Positions 52,065 to 60,427 of a stretch of 64,000 nt of DNA are shown here, in pieces. The stretch spans positions 1-64,000 of the forward strand of contig NZ_JAHCST010000024.1 in the NCBI RefSeq assembly GCF_018476525.1, written 5' to 3'. The position numbers and the translations under genes were made by a program. Position 1 is the first letter of the stretch. Every line of letters starts with the position of its first letter. The notes beneath the pieces are model-generated. The model was not told where the DNA came from, did no database searches, and was given only the letters and a program-made list of their open reading frames with translations. The DNA is from Acrocarpospora catenulata (lineage in GTDB: Bacteria; Actinomycetota; Actinomycetes; Streptosporangiales; Streptosporangiaceae).

Positions 52065-52979
52065 CTAGTCCCGGTCCCGCGCGACGCGCAGGTAGACGGC
52101 GGAGAACACGATGAGGACGATCATGAGCATCAGGCCGAGCGCGCCGCCGCCGCCCCAGTTCCCGAAGCTGAAGGCGTACTGGTACATGAGGTACGCCACG
52201 GTGACGGTGCCGTTCTCCGGACCGCCGCCGGTGAGCAGGTAGGGCTCGATGAAGACCTGCATGGTGGCCACGATCTGGAGCAGCAGCATCACCAGCAGGA
52301 TGAGCCTGGTCTGCGGGATGGTCACGTGCCAGACCCGCTTGAACAGGCCGGCGCCGTCCAGCTCGGCGGCCTCGTAGAGCTCGCTCGGGATGCTCTGCAG
52401 CGCGGCCAGGTAGATCAGGGTTCCGGTGCCCAGGTTCATCCAGGTCGAGACGATGACCAGGGAGAGCAGCGCGGTGTCGGTGGAGTCCAGCCAGGCCAGC
52501 GGGCCGAGCCCGAACACGTCGAGGACCTGGTTGAACAGCCCCGCGCCGGGATCGTAGAACCATTTGAAGAGCAGCACCGCCACCGCCGGCGGGAGCATCA
52601 CCGGCAGGTACACCACCAGCCGCAGGTACGCGCGGGCGTGCCGCAGCTCGTTCAGCACGATGGCGAAGACGAACGGCACCAGGTAGCCGAAGACCAGGGC
52701 GAGACCGGTGAACGTGGCGGTGTTCAGCCAGGCGTCCACGAACGCGGAGTCCTCGACCACGGTACGGAAGTTCTCCAGGCCGACCCAGGTCGGGTCGCTG
52801 ACGAAGTTCGTCTTCTGGAAGCTGAGAATGAACTCCCGGATCATCGGATACCAGGAGAAGAAGGCGAAGCAGATCAGAGCTCCGCTGAGGAACCCGTACG
52901 CGGTCAGGTTCCGCCCTATCAAGCGCCGTGTCGCCCCGGGGGGTCGTCGCCGTGACCCCTTCACGGTCATAGTCGTCAT
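52065..52979 (-). CDS. Carbohydrate ABC transporter permease, MalF-like (304 aa)
   Basis: Membrane permease with helices from about residue 25 (NLTAYGFLSGALICFAFFSWY) onward and the EAA loop ELYEAAELDGAGLFKRVWHV. It precedes the MalG-like gene by 13 nt and follows the binding-protein gene by 77 nt. The start is either the ATG at 52979 or the ATG at 52970. Confidence 0.92.
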   Translation of the reverse strand: MTTMTVKGSRRRPPGATRRLIGRNLTAYGFLSGALICFAFFSWYPMIREFILSFQKTNFVSDPTWVGLENFRTVVEDSAFVDAWLNTATFTGLALVFGYLVPFVFAIVLNELRHARAYLRLVVYLPVMLPPAVAVLLFKWFYDPGAGLFNQVLDVFGLGPLAWLDSTDTALLSLVIVSTWMNLGTGTLIYLAALQSIPSELYEAAELDGAGLFKRVWHVTIPQTRLILLVMLLLQIVATMQVFIEPYLLTGGGPENGTVTVAYLMYQYAFSFGNWGGGGALGLMLMIVLIVFSAVYLRVARDRD

Positions 52980-53056
52980 CGCTAGGCTCCCGCTCTCGAC
53001 GTGAGTGTGGGGGCCGGTCCCGCCCGGTGTGTGCGGGCCGGCCCCCTCCGGTCAGG

Positions 53057-54430
53057 TCAGCCCGCTGCCAGCAGCTTGTTGACCTTCGACTCGGCGTCCG
53101 AGAGGAGCTGGTCGACGTTGGCGTCCTGGCGGGTCAGCACCGCGGACATCGCCGTGTCCAGGATCGCGTAGATCTCCTGCGCCTTCGGCGGCTCCAGCTT
53201 GAACTGGACCGTCTTGGCCGCCTCCACGTACGGACCGAAGTGCGCGACCGGCACGTTGGCGAACTGCTCGCGCTGCTTGTTGATCTCGACGCCGGGGGCG
53301 GCGGTGCCGTACAGGTCGGTGGTGGGCAGGCCCACCGGGATGCCGTCCTTGGCCGCGCGCTCGTAGTTGAACTGGCCCTGGCCCGGGGTCAGGAAGCGGA
53401 AGTCCAGCCAGAGCAGGCCGGCCTTGATCTGCTCGGGGGTGGCCTTCGGGTTGAACATGTAGCCGTCGCCGCCGGACAGCGAGGCGGCGGCCTCGGGCAG
53501 TCCGGTCACCCCGTAGTCCTCGAACTTGCCCTTGAAGTCGTTGTTGACGGCCTGCACCACGTCGGGGGCGCCGATCATCATGCCGAGCTTGCCCGAGCCC
53601 ATCATGCGCATCAGGTCTTCCCAGCGGTGCAGCTGCTTGGTGCCCATGCTGTTGTCGGTCCACCGCATGGTCTTCAGGTTCTCCAGCACGGCCTTGCCCT
53701 GCGGGCTGTTGAACGCCGCGGTCTTGCCGTCGGCGCTGACCACGTCGCCGCCGCGGCCGTAGATGGAGGAGGTGAAGTGCCAGCCGCCGGTGTTGCCGGC
53801 GCTGTACTCGCCGTACCCGACGTAGCCGGGGCCGAGCTCGGAGATCTTCTTGGCCGCGGCCTGCACCTCCGCCCAGGTCTTGGGCGGGTTCTCCGGGTCG
53901 AGGCCGGCCTCGGTGAAGAGCTTGCGGTTGTAGACCAGGCCGGTGCCGTAGTTGGTCCGCGGGATGCCGTAGACCTTGTCACCGTCCTTGAAGATGCTCA
54001 TCACGTCCTGGCGGAGCTGGCCGATGGACGGAACCTCGCTGAGGTACGGGCTGATGTCCGCCGCCTGCCCGGCCTGGATGATCTTCCGGACGTCGGTGTA
54101 GTAGACGTAGAACAGATCCTCCATCTCCCCGCCGGCCAGCTTGGCCTGGAAGGTCTCGGGAACGATGCAGGGGAAGGCGTCCTTGCTGTCGATCGTGATG
54201 TAGGGGTACTTCGCCTGGAACGCCGTGACGTCGGCGTCCCACTGCGCGCGCTCCTTCGGGTTGGTCTTGGGCGGCTGGCAGCCCACGCTGATCGTCACCG
54301 GCGCGTTGGCGGCCGGGGCCGAACCGGACGCGGCGGCGGTCGGGGTGGCGGCGGGCTCCTCGCTGCCGCACGCGGCGGCCAGCACCAGACCGGCCGCGGC
54401 GACAACTGTCGCGATCTTTCGGGATTGCAT
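53057..54430 (-). CDS. Sugar-binding lipoprotein of the ABC importer (457 aa)
   Basis: Signal peptide with lipobox (TVVAAAGLVLAAAC), then a low-complexity Ala/Pro spacer and a type I extracellular solute-binding fold (WAEVQAAAKKISELGPGYVG, GGDGYMFNPKATPEQIKAGL). The ATG at 54430 has AGGAGGG 8 nt upstream, fixing the start. It is the first gene of the sugar import operon and the most likely substrate-specificity determinant: alpha-glucosides, or nigero-oligosaccharides given the nearby GH87 enzyme. Confidence 0.92.
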   Translation of the reverse strand: MQSRKIATVVAAAGLVLAAACGSEEPAATPTAAASGSAPAANAPVTISVGCQPPKTNPKERAQWDADVTAFQAKYPYITIDSKDAFPCIVPETFQAKLAGGEMEDLFYVYYTDVRKIIQAGQAADISPYLSEVPSIGQLRQDVMSIFKDGDKVYGIPRTNYGTGLVYNRKLFTEAGLDPENPPKTWAEVQAAAKKISELGPGYVGYGEYSAGNTGGWHFTSSIYGRGGDVVSADGKTAAFNSPQGKAVLENLKTMRWTDNSMGTKQLHRWEDLMRMMGSGKLGMMIGAPDVVQAVNNDFKGKFEDYGVTGLPEAAASLSGGDGYMFNPKATPEQIKAGLLWLDFRFLTPGQGQFNYERAAKDGIPVGLPTTDLYGTAAPGVEINKQREQFANVPVAHFGPYVEAAKTVQFKLEPPKAQEIYAILDTAMSAVLTRQDANVDQLLSDAESKVNKLLAAG

Positions 54431-54687
54431 CAATGATTCCCTCCTGCCGTGGTCGCCCACGACACCGTGAGAGCACCTGTTCCTTGCTTCTGCGCTGCTG
54501 CGGTGAGCGAGCCCCGAGTCCCGCTCGATGAAGGCTGGGTTACCGAATTGATTCGTGTAGTGGTGCGAGAAACATACAGAGACAGACAATGCCTAGCAAG
54601 AGTCCGTCACTCAAGATGCAAAAAAGTGACAGTCTTACGACGGGTCCGCGATGCCGCAACAAAGGCGCAGGTCAGACCCCGGAACAC

Positions 54688-54719
54688 GAAAAAGCCCGCG
54701 TCGCAAGGCGACGCGGGCT
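54688..54719 (-). terminator. Rho-independent terminator of the lacI gene
   Basis: On the minus strand a perfect 12-bp stem (AGCCCGCGTCGC/GCGACGCGGGCT) with a 3-nt loop is followed by TTTTTCGTG. It lies 26 bp after the stop of the LacI gene and separates it from the sugar operon downstream. The rest of 54431-54745 holds the binding-protein gene's promoter region, with no further feature found. Confidence 0.9.
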
Positions 54720-54745
54720 CAGGTTTCGAGCGGGTACGGCGGGCG

Positions 54746-55771
54746 TTACACCAGGGCCCTGACCTTGGCGGGGGCGGTCGAGCCGCGGACCACCAGTTCG
54801 GGCTCGTAGAGCAGTTCCTCTGCGGTGACCACGGCCCCGTCGATCTGGTTGACCAGCAGGGTCACCGCGGCCCGCCCGATCGCCTCGATCGGCTGGCGGA
54901 CCGTGGTCAGCGGCGGGTTGGTGCAGTTCATGAAGTTGGAGTCGTCGAACCCGACCACCGAGATGTCCTCCGGCACGGACATGCCTAGCCGGCGGACCGC
55001 CCGGATGGCGCCCAGGGCCAGCGGGTCGCTGGCGCAGATGATGCCGGTGACCCCGTTCTTGATCAGCCGGTTGGTGACCGCCTGCCCGCCCTCCAGGGAG
55101 AACATGGCGTGCTCCACCGAGATCTGGTCGATCCCGGCGGCCGCGGCGGCCAGCTGGAGCGCGGCCAGCTTCCGCCGCGAGGGGATGTGGTCCTCGGGGC
55201 CGAGCACCAGGCCCAGGTGCTCGTGGCCGAGCGAGACCAGGTGGCCGAAGGCCTGCTCCACGGCGACCGCGTCGTCGGTGGAGACGCGGGGGAAGTCCAG
55301 GTTGTCGCTGGCCGCGTTGACCAGCACCACCGGCAGGCCCAGCGCGAGCAGCCGGTGGTAGTGCTCGTGCGGGGCGTCGGCCTCGGCGAAGTGGCCTCCG
55401 GCGAAGACCACGCCGGAGACCTGCTGCTCCAGCAGCATCTCCACGTAGTCGGCCTCGGACAGCCCGCCGGCCGTCCGGGTGCAGAGCACGGGGGTGAAGC
55501 CGCGCTGGGCCAGCGCGCCCCCGACGATCTCGGCCAGCGCAGGGAAGATCGGGTTGCCCAGCTCGGGGAGCACCAGGCCGACCAGGCGGGCGCGCTCGCC
55601 GCGCAGTTGGGTCGGGCGCTCGTAGCCGAGCACGTCCAGGGCGGTCAGCACCGCGGCCCGGGTCGCGTCGGAGACCCCGGGCTTGCCGTTGAGAACCCGG
55701 CTCACGGTGGCCTCGCTGACCCCGACTTTCTTCGCCACTTCAGCAAGTCGACGTGTCACAGCGCAAATCAT
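54746..55771 (-). CDS. LacI family transcriptional regulator (337-341 aa)
   Basis: N-terminal helix-turn-helix (RRLAEVAKKVGVSEATVSRVL, hinge GKPGVSDATRAAVLTAL) and a periplasmic-binding-type effector domain (VGLVLPELGNPIFPALAEI, GVTGIICASDPLALGAIRA, VVGFDDSNFMNCTNPPLTT). The natural start is probably the GTG at 55759, where the canonical VTRRLAEVA begins; the ATG at 55771 adds 4 residues. It is co-directional with the sugar operon and divergent from the GH87 gene, so it likely controls both. Confidence 0.9.
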   Translation of the reverse strand: MICAVTRRLAEVAKKVGVSEATVSRVLNGKPGVSDATRAAVLTALDVLGYERPTQLRGERARLVGLVLPELGNPIFPALAEIVGGALAQRGFTPVLCTRTAGGLSEADYVEMLLEQQVSGVVFAGGHFAEADAPHEHYHRLLALGLPVVLVNAASDNLDFPRVSTDDAVAVEQAFGHLVSLGHEHLGLVLGPEDHIPSRRKLAALQLAAAAAGIDQISVEHAMFSLEGGQAVTNRLIKNGVTGIICASDPLALGAIRAVRRLGMSVPEDISVVGFDDSNFMNCTNPPLTTVRQPIEAIGRAAVTLLVNQIDGAVVTAEELLYEPELVVRGSTAPAKVRALV

Positions 55772-55994
55772 ACGCCAGATTCACGCAATCCGCTTGCGTT
55801 CTCGGAGGCGATTTGGGCGAAGGAGGGCGGTTTCCTTCGCACTGGCAACCTTGACCGGCAGTGAAGACCTGCCAGCTAGTCCCGATTATTCGCGGATTTG
55901 CAGGGAAATTCAGGGACTTGCGCGGCTTGTCGCATCTCCGGCGATCGCCGCGGCCGCCGGGGACGACACCGTGACGTAACTTACGGCTTTCGCT

Positions 55995-56008
55995 CCGCAA
56001 ACTTGCGG
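55995..56008. promoter_or_regulatory. LacI-type palindrome upstream of the GH87 gene
   Basis: CCGCAA-AC-TTGCGG has perfect 6-bp arms and a 2-bp centre, as in LacI-family operators. It lies 330 bp upstream of the GH87 start, in the divergent region shared with lacI. The rest of 55772-56337 shows no gene. Confidence 0.5.
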
Positions 56009-56337
56009 TAACTGACCGCATCTGTGGGCGTTCGCCCAGCTCAACACCCTGACAACTGGGCGATCCCCGAGCAAAGAGGGGCGTGAAGGGGTGACAGGGT
56101 CCGCCGGAGGCCGAGAACGGCAGGTAACACGACACCAACGGACAGTTCTTTTGCGAAACCCAGTAGAAATATTGCGGACTTCTGTTCGCCATCCTATGGT
56201 GTGGACAACTCGATGCCATCGAACGGGTCGGAGCGCGCCCGGCCCGCCGACGGCGTCACACCCCCCGCCGGTTCGCGTCATCAGAAGCGTCCCTGGTCAC
56301 GCGGCTTGCCCGGCTCTTCCCAGGAAGGGTCCCGCCG

Positions 56338-59217
56338 ATGACGCCATCGGTCCATCCCCCAGCCCACCCCTCCGCGCGCGCCCGACGTACGGCGGCGGTC
56401 CTGACCTCGGTCGCGCTGACCGTCGCCGGAGGCGTCGTCGCCGTCCCGCTGCTGTCCGGCAGCGCGCTCGCGGCCACCTCCACCCTCTCCCCGCTGGACG
56501 TGCCAGGACGCGGCGCGACCGTCCCGTTCAAGGAGTTCGAGGCCGAGGCCGCCGTCACCAACGGCACGGTCATCGGCCCCAACCGCATCTACGGCACCCT
56601 GCCCTCCGAGGCCTCCGGCCGCCGCGCGGTCACCCTGGACGCCCCCGGCGAGTACGTGGAGTTCACCCTCACCGCCCCCGCCAACGCGATGACCGTCCGG
56701 TACAGCATCCCGGACGGCAACGGCGGCGCCGGCCAGACCGTAAACGCCGACCTGCGGGTGAACGGCACCAAGCTCAAGGACCTCTCGCTGACCAGCAAGT
56801 ACGGCTGGTACTACGGCGGCTACCCGTTCAACAACAACCCGGGCGACGTCAACCCGCACCACTTCTACGACGAGACCTCCACCCTGCTCGGCTCGACCTA
56901 CGGCGTCGGAACCAAGATCCGGGTGCAGACCGTCTCGGCCACCCCGGTCACCGTGGACCTGGCCGACTTCGAGGTGGCGCCGGACCCGATCCCCCGGCCC
57001 GCGGGCGCCCTGTCGGTGACCGACTTCGGCGCCACCCCGGGCAGCACGGCCGACGCCACCGCCGCCTTCCAGGCCGCCGTCAACGCCGGCCAGGCCCAGG
57101 GGCGCGAGGTGTACATCCCGCAGGGCACGTACACGCTCTGGGACCACGTGGTGGTGGACGGCGTCACGCTGCGCGGCGCGGGCCCCTGGTACACCACGCT
57201 CACCGGCCGCCACCCCACCGACCGCAGCCGCGCGGTCGGCATCTACGGCAAGTACGTGGCCGGCGGCGGCTACCAGGGCGGCATCCGCCCGCACGAGGCC
57301 GGCGGCCCGAGCCGGAACGTGGTCGTCCGCGACCTGCACATCCACGGCGAGATGCAGGAGCGCTCCGACAACGACCAGGTGAACGCCTTCGGCGGCGCGA
57401 TGAGCAACTCGGTCATCGACAACGTCTTCGTGGAGAACACCAAGGTCGGGGCCTGGATGGACGGCCCGATGGACAACTTCACCATCCGCAACAGCCGGAT
57501 CGTGGACCAGATCGCCGACGGGGTGAACTTCCACACGGGCGTGACCAACTCCACGGTCACCAACACCTTCGTCCGCAACACCGGCGACGACGGCCTGGCC
57601 ATGTGGCCGGAGCGGATCGCCAACGTGAACAACTCCTTCACGTTCAACACGGTGGTGGCGCCGATCCTGGCCAACAACATCGTCTCGTACGGCGGCCGGG
57701 ACATAAAGATCACCGACAACGTGGTCTCCGACACGCTCACCAACGGCGGCGGCATCCACATCGCCAACCGCTACCCCGGGGTCAACTCCGGCCAGGGCAC
57801 CGCCGTGGCGGGCACCCACACGGTGGCCCGCAACACCCTGATCCGGGCCGGGAACAACGACTACAACTGGCGGTTCGGAGTCGGCGCGATCTGGTTCTCC
57901 GGCCTGAACGAGCCGGTGAACGCCACCATCAACGTCACCGACACCGACATCCTGGACAGCTCGTACGCGGCCATCCACTTCATCGAGGGCTCCACCAGCA
58001 CGGTCAACTTCCGGAACGTGAACATCGTCGGCACCGGCACGTACGTGATGCAGGCCCAGTCCTCGGCGCAGACCACCTTCCAGAACGTGCGCGCCTCCTA
58101 CATCGGCGCGGGCACCCCGATCCACAACTGTGTGGGCACCGGGTTCAGCCCCGTCGACCTCGGCGGCAACTCGGGCTGGAACATCCCGAACAACAGCACC
58201 TGCACCGGCACCTGGCCCAACCCCAACTACATCTATCCGGACGGCGGCAACCCGACCCAGTCACCGCCCCCGAACTCGCCGTCCCCCTCGCCCTCACCCT
58301 CGCCGTCCCCGTCGCAGTGCAACCCGGGCACCGGTGACCTGGCGCGCGGCAAGTCCGTCACCGCGAGCAGCCAGAACCAGAACTTCACCCCGGGCAACGC
58401 GGTGGACGGCAACGCCGACACCTACTGGGAGAGCGCCAACAACGCCTTCCCGCAGAACATCACCGTGGACCTGTGCGGAAACGCCAACGTGCAGCAGGTG
58501 GTGCTGAAGCTGCCCCCGGCCACCGCCTGGAACACCCGGACCCAGACCCTCTCGGTCCTCGGCTCCACCGACAACCAGACCTTCTCCACCCTGTCCGCCT
58601 CCGCGGGCCAGGTCTTCAACCCGGCCACGGGCAACACCGTGACCATCACCTTCCCGTCGGCCAACGTCCGGTACGTCCGGATCAACGTGACCGCCAACAC
58701 GGGCTGGCCCGCCGCCCAGCTCTCCTCCCTCGAGGTCTACGGCACGGCGGCTTCCCCGTCCCCGTCTCCCAGCCCCTCCCCGTCACCGTCACCCCCGGCG
58801 GGCAACCTGAACCTGGGCCGCCCGATGACGGCGAGCAGCTTCACCCAGAACTACGTCGCCGCCAACAGCAACGACGGCAACGTGAACACGTACTGGGAGA
58901 GCGCCAACAACGCCTTCCCGCAGACGCTCACGGTGGACTACGGCCAGAGCCGCGCGGTGAGCAGGGTCGTGCTCAAGCTGCCGCCCCCGGCGGCCTGGGC
59001 CACCCGCACCCAGACCATCGCGGTGTCCTGCGGGGACGTGTTCGGAGCCCAGACCACGGTCTCCGGCGCGGCGGGCCGCGTCTTCAACCCCGCCACCGGC
59101 AACACCGTGACCATCACCTTCCCGCAGGTGAACTGCTACTCCCTCCGGCTGACCTTCACCGGCAACACCGGCTGGCCGGCCGGGCAGCTCTCCGAGTTCG
59201 AGGCGTACACCACCTGA
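56338..59217 (+). CDS. Secreted GH87 alpha-1,3-glucanase (mutanase-type) with two discoidin-like modules (959 aa)
   Basis: A signal peptide (ending ...LSGSALA, about residue 46) is followed by a CBM35/6-like module. The GH87 right-handed beta-helix domain comes next (VTDFGATPGSTADATAAFQAA, ERSDNDQVNAFGGAMSNSVI). It contains IADGVNFH (Asp about 392) and TGDDGLAMW (Asp 415-416). The spacing of 23 and 24 residues equals that of the three catalytic Asp in the characterised Paenibacillus GH87 enzyme. Two F5/8-type (discoidin) modules then follow, separated by PSPSPSP linkers. It would hydrolyse alpha-1,3-glucan (mutan, fungal cell wall) outside the cell. Start ATG 56338; AGGAAGGG upstream. Confidence 0.92.
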   Translation: MTPSVHPPAHPSARARRTAAVLTSVALTVAGGVVAVPLLSGSALAATSTLSPLDVPGRGATVPFKEFEAEAAVTNGTVIGPNRIYGTLPSEASGRRAVTLDAPGEYVEFTLTAPANAMTVRYSIPDGNGGAGQTVNADLRVNGTKLKDLSLTSKYGWYYGGYPFNNNPGDVNPHHFYDETSTLLGSTYGVGTKIRVQTVSATPVTVDLADFEVAPDPIPRPAGALSVTDFGATPGSTADATAAFQAAVNAGQAQGREVYIPQGTYTLWDHVVVDGVTLRGAGPWYTTLTGRHPTDRSRAVGIYGKYVAGGGYQGGIRPHEAGGPSRNVVVRDLHIHGEMQERSDNDQVNAFGGAMSNSVIDNVFVENTKVGAWMDGPMDNFTIRNSRIVDQIADGVNFHTGVTNSTVTNTFVRNTGDDGLAMWPERIANVNNSFTFNTVVAPILANNIVSYGGRDIKITDNVVSDTLTNGGGIHIANRYPGVNSGQGTAVAGTHTVARNTLIRAGNNDYNWRFGVGAIWFSGLNEPVNATINVTDTDILDSSYAAIHFIEGSTSTVNFRNVNIVGTGTYVMQAQSSAQTTFQNVRASYIGAGTPIHNCVGTGFSPVDLGGNSGWNIPNNSTCTGTWPNPNYIYPDGGNPTQSPPPNSPSPSPSPSPSPSQCNPGTGDLARGKSVTASSQNQNFTPGNAVDGNADTYWESANNAFPQNITVDLCGNANVQQVVLKLPPATAWNTRTQTLSVLGSTDNQTFSTLSASAGQVFNPATGNTVTITFPSANVRYVRINVTANTGWPAAQLSSLEVYGTAASPSPSPSPSPSPSPPAGNLNLGRPMTASSFTQNYVAANSNDGNVNTYWESANNAFPQTLTVDYGQSRAVSRVVLKLPPPAAWATRTQTIAVSCGDVFGAQTTVSGAAGRVFNPATGNTVTITFPQVNCYSLRLTFTGNTGWPAGQLSEFEAYTT

Positions 59218-59235
59218 GTACGCCCCCAGACCGGC

Positions 59236-59270
59236 GCCCGGGAGGCGGGAGGACGCCCCTCCTCCCGGGC
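59236..59270. terminator. Hairpin between convergent GH87 and thioesterase genes
   Basis: GCCCGGGAGG (59236-59245) pairs perfectly with CCTCCCGGGC (59261-59270). It starts 18 bp after the GH87 stop, and no T-run is seen. Confidence 0.7.
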
Positions 59271-59334
59271 ACCGCACCACGTGAATCTCAACGCCCGGCG
59301 CGGCCGGGCCGGGCCGCCGGAGGCGGGCCCAATG

Positions 59335-59763
59335 TCACAGCAGGAGCTGACAGTCCTTGCGCACCGCCTCGCTGATGGGGCTCGGCCGGAGGGTCCCCGG
59401 GTCGATCTTGACCTGGACCCGCCGGCCTTCCGCGTGCACCACCGAGCGGTCGGCGGACAGGACGCGGAAGCCGTACACGAGGCTGCTGGTGCCGATGCGG
59501 TCCAGCCAGAAGTGCACGCCCACCTGGCCGACCGTGGTGACCGGCTGGTGGTAGGTGATCGCGAACTCGCGTACCACGAAGAAGATGTCGGCGAAGTGCG
59601 GCTGGGCCGGGTCGAAGGCCCAGCCGCGCTCGGTCCAGTAGGCGGTCAGGGCGCGTTCCAGCAGGAGCACGTAGCGCCCGTTGTGCAGAACGCCCATGGC
59701 GTCCAGGTCGTCGAAGTGGACCTGGACGTTCTCGATGTGGCCGGGGGTCAACGCGGTGCTCAT
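59335..59763 (-). CDS. Acyl-CoA thioesterase, hotdog fold (142 aa)
   Basis: 4HBT-type thioesterase: VHFDDLDAMGVLHNGRYVLLLERAL has the catalytic Asp and the following helix, and FAITYHQPVTTVGQVGVHFWL the core strand. The ATG at 59763 overlaps the TetR stop (ATGA), making a two-gene operon. It would release a free acid from an acyl-CoA. The acyl group is unknown. Confidence 0.9.
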   Translation of the reverse strand: MSTALTPGHIENVQVHFDDLDAMGVLHNGRYVLLLERALTAYWTERGWAFDPAQPHFADIFFVVREFAITYHQPVTTVGQVGVHFWLDRIGTSSLVYGFRVLSADRSVVHAEGRRVQVKIDPGTLRPSPISEAVRKDCQLLL

Positions 59764-60389
59764 GAGTTCTCCGGGAGGACGCTGGGGTCGGTGGCCAGGG
59801 CACGCAGCCGGTCCAGGACGGCCCTGCGTGAGAAAAGGAAGCAGGAGTCGGTGCGGGCCAGGCGGTGGGTGATCACGGCTGTCCCGAGGGCGTGCACCTC
59901 GAAGGCGATCTGGTCGGGATCGGTCCCCTCGGGAAACTCCCCCGCCTCGACGGCCTGCTCGGCGAGCGCGGTCAGCAGGGTGACCCAGTCCCGGTTGGCC
60001 GCCGCGATGGCGTCCCGCACCGGCCCCGGCTGGTCGTCCACCTCGGGCTCGACGGCGGCGAAGAAGCACCCGCCGGGCAGCACCCGGCGCTCGTAGAAGT
60101 CGATCCGCAGCGCATGCGCCGCCCACAACCGCCGCACCCCGCGCGGTTCGCGCAGCGCGGGCCGCACGATCTCCTCGACCCACTGCTCCCGCGCATGCTC
60201 CACCACCGCCAGCAGCAGCGCCTGCTTGTCCGGCCAGTGCGTGAAAAGCCCGGACTTGCTCACCCCGAGCCCCTGCGCCAGCTTCGCCAGCGACATCCCG
60301 GCGAACCCCTCCACCGAGGCCACCGCCACCGCGCTGTCCAGCACCGATTGCCGGGTCCGCTCCCCCCGCGCCAGCCGTCCGTCGATCAC
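59760..60389 (-). CDS. TetR family transcriptional regulator (209 aa)
   Basis: Helix-turn-helix (VLDSAVAVASVEGFAGMSLA, GLGVSKSGLFTHWPDKQALLL) and a C-terminal domain with FYERRVLPGGCFFAAVEPEVDD. The GTG at 60389 is used. A 10-bp perfect palindrome lies about 25 bp upstream. It is translationally coupled to the thioesterase gene, which it probably controls together with itself. Confidence 0.9.
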   Translation of the reverse strand: MIDGRLARGERTRQSVLDSAVAVASVEGFAGMSLAKLAQGLGVSKSGLFTHWPDKQALLLAVVEHAREQWVEEIVRPALREPRGVRRLWAAHALRIDFYERRVLPGGCFFAAVEPEVDDQPGPVRDAIAAANRDWVTLLTALAEQAVEAGEFPEGTDPDQIAFEVHALGTAVITHRLARTDSCFLFSRRAVLDRLRALATDPSVLPENS

Positions 60390-60413
60390 GGCCCAAGCGT
60401 AGCAAACAAAAAG

Positions 60414-60427
60414 ACCGACCGGTCGCT
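60414..60427. promoter_or_regulatory. TetR operator upstream of the TetR-thioesterase operon
   Basis: ACCGACCGGTCGCT contains the perfect palindrome CGACCGGTCG (60416-60425). It resembles, but is not identical to, the ACCGACCAG-type sites at 6631 and 11684. The outer arms differ, and the regulators are different proteins. Confidence 0.65.
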
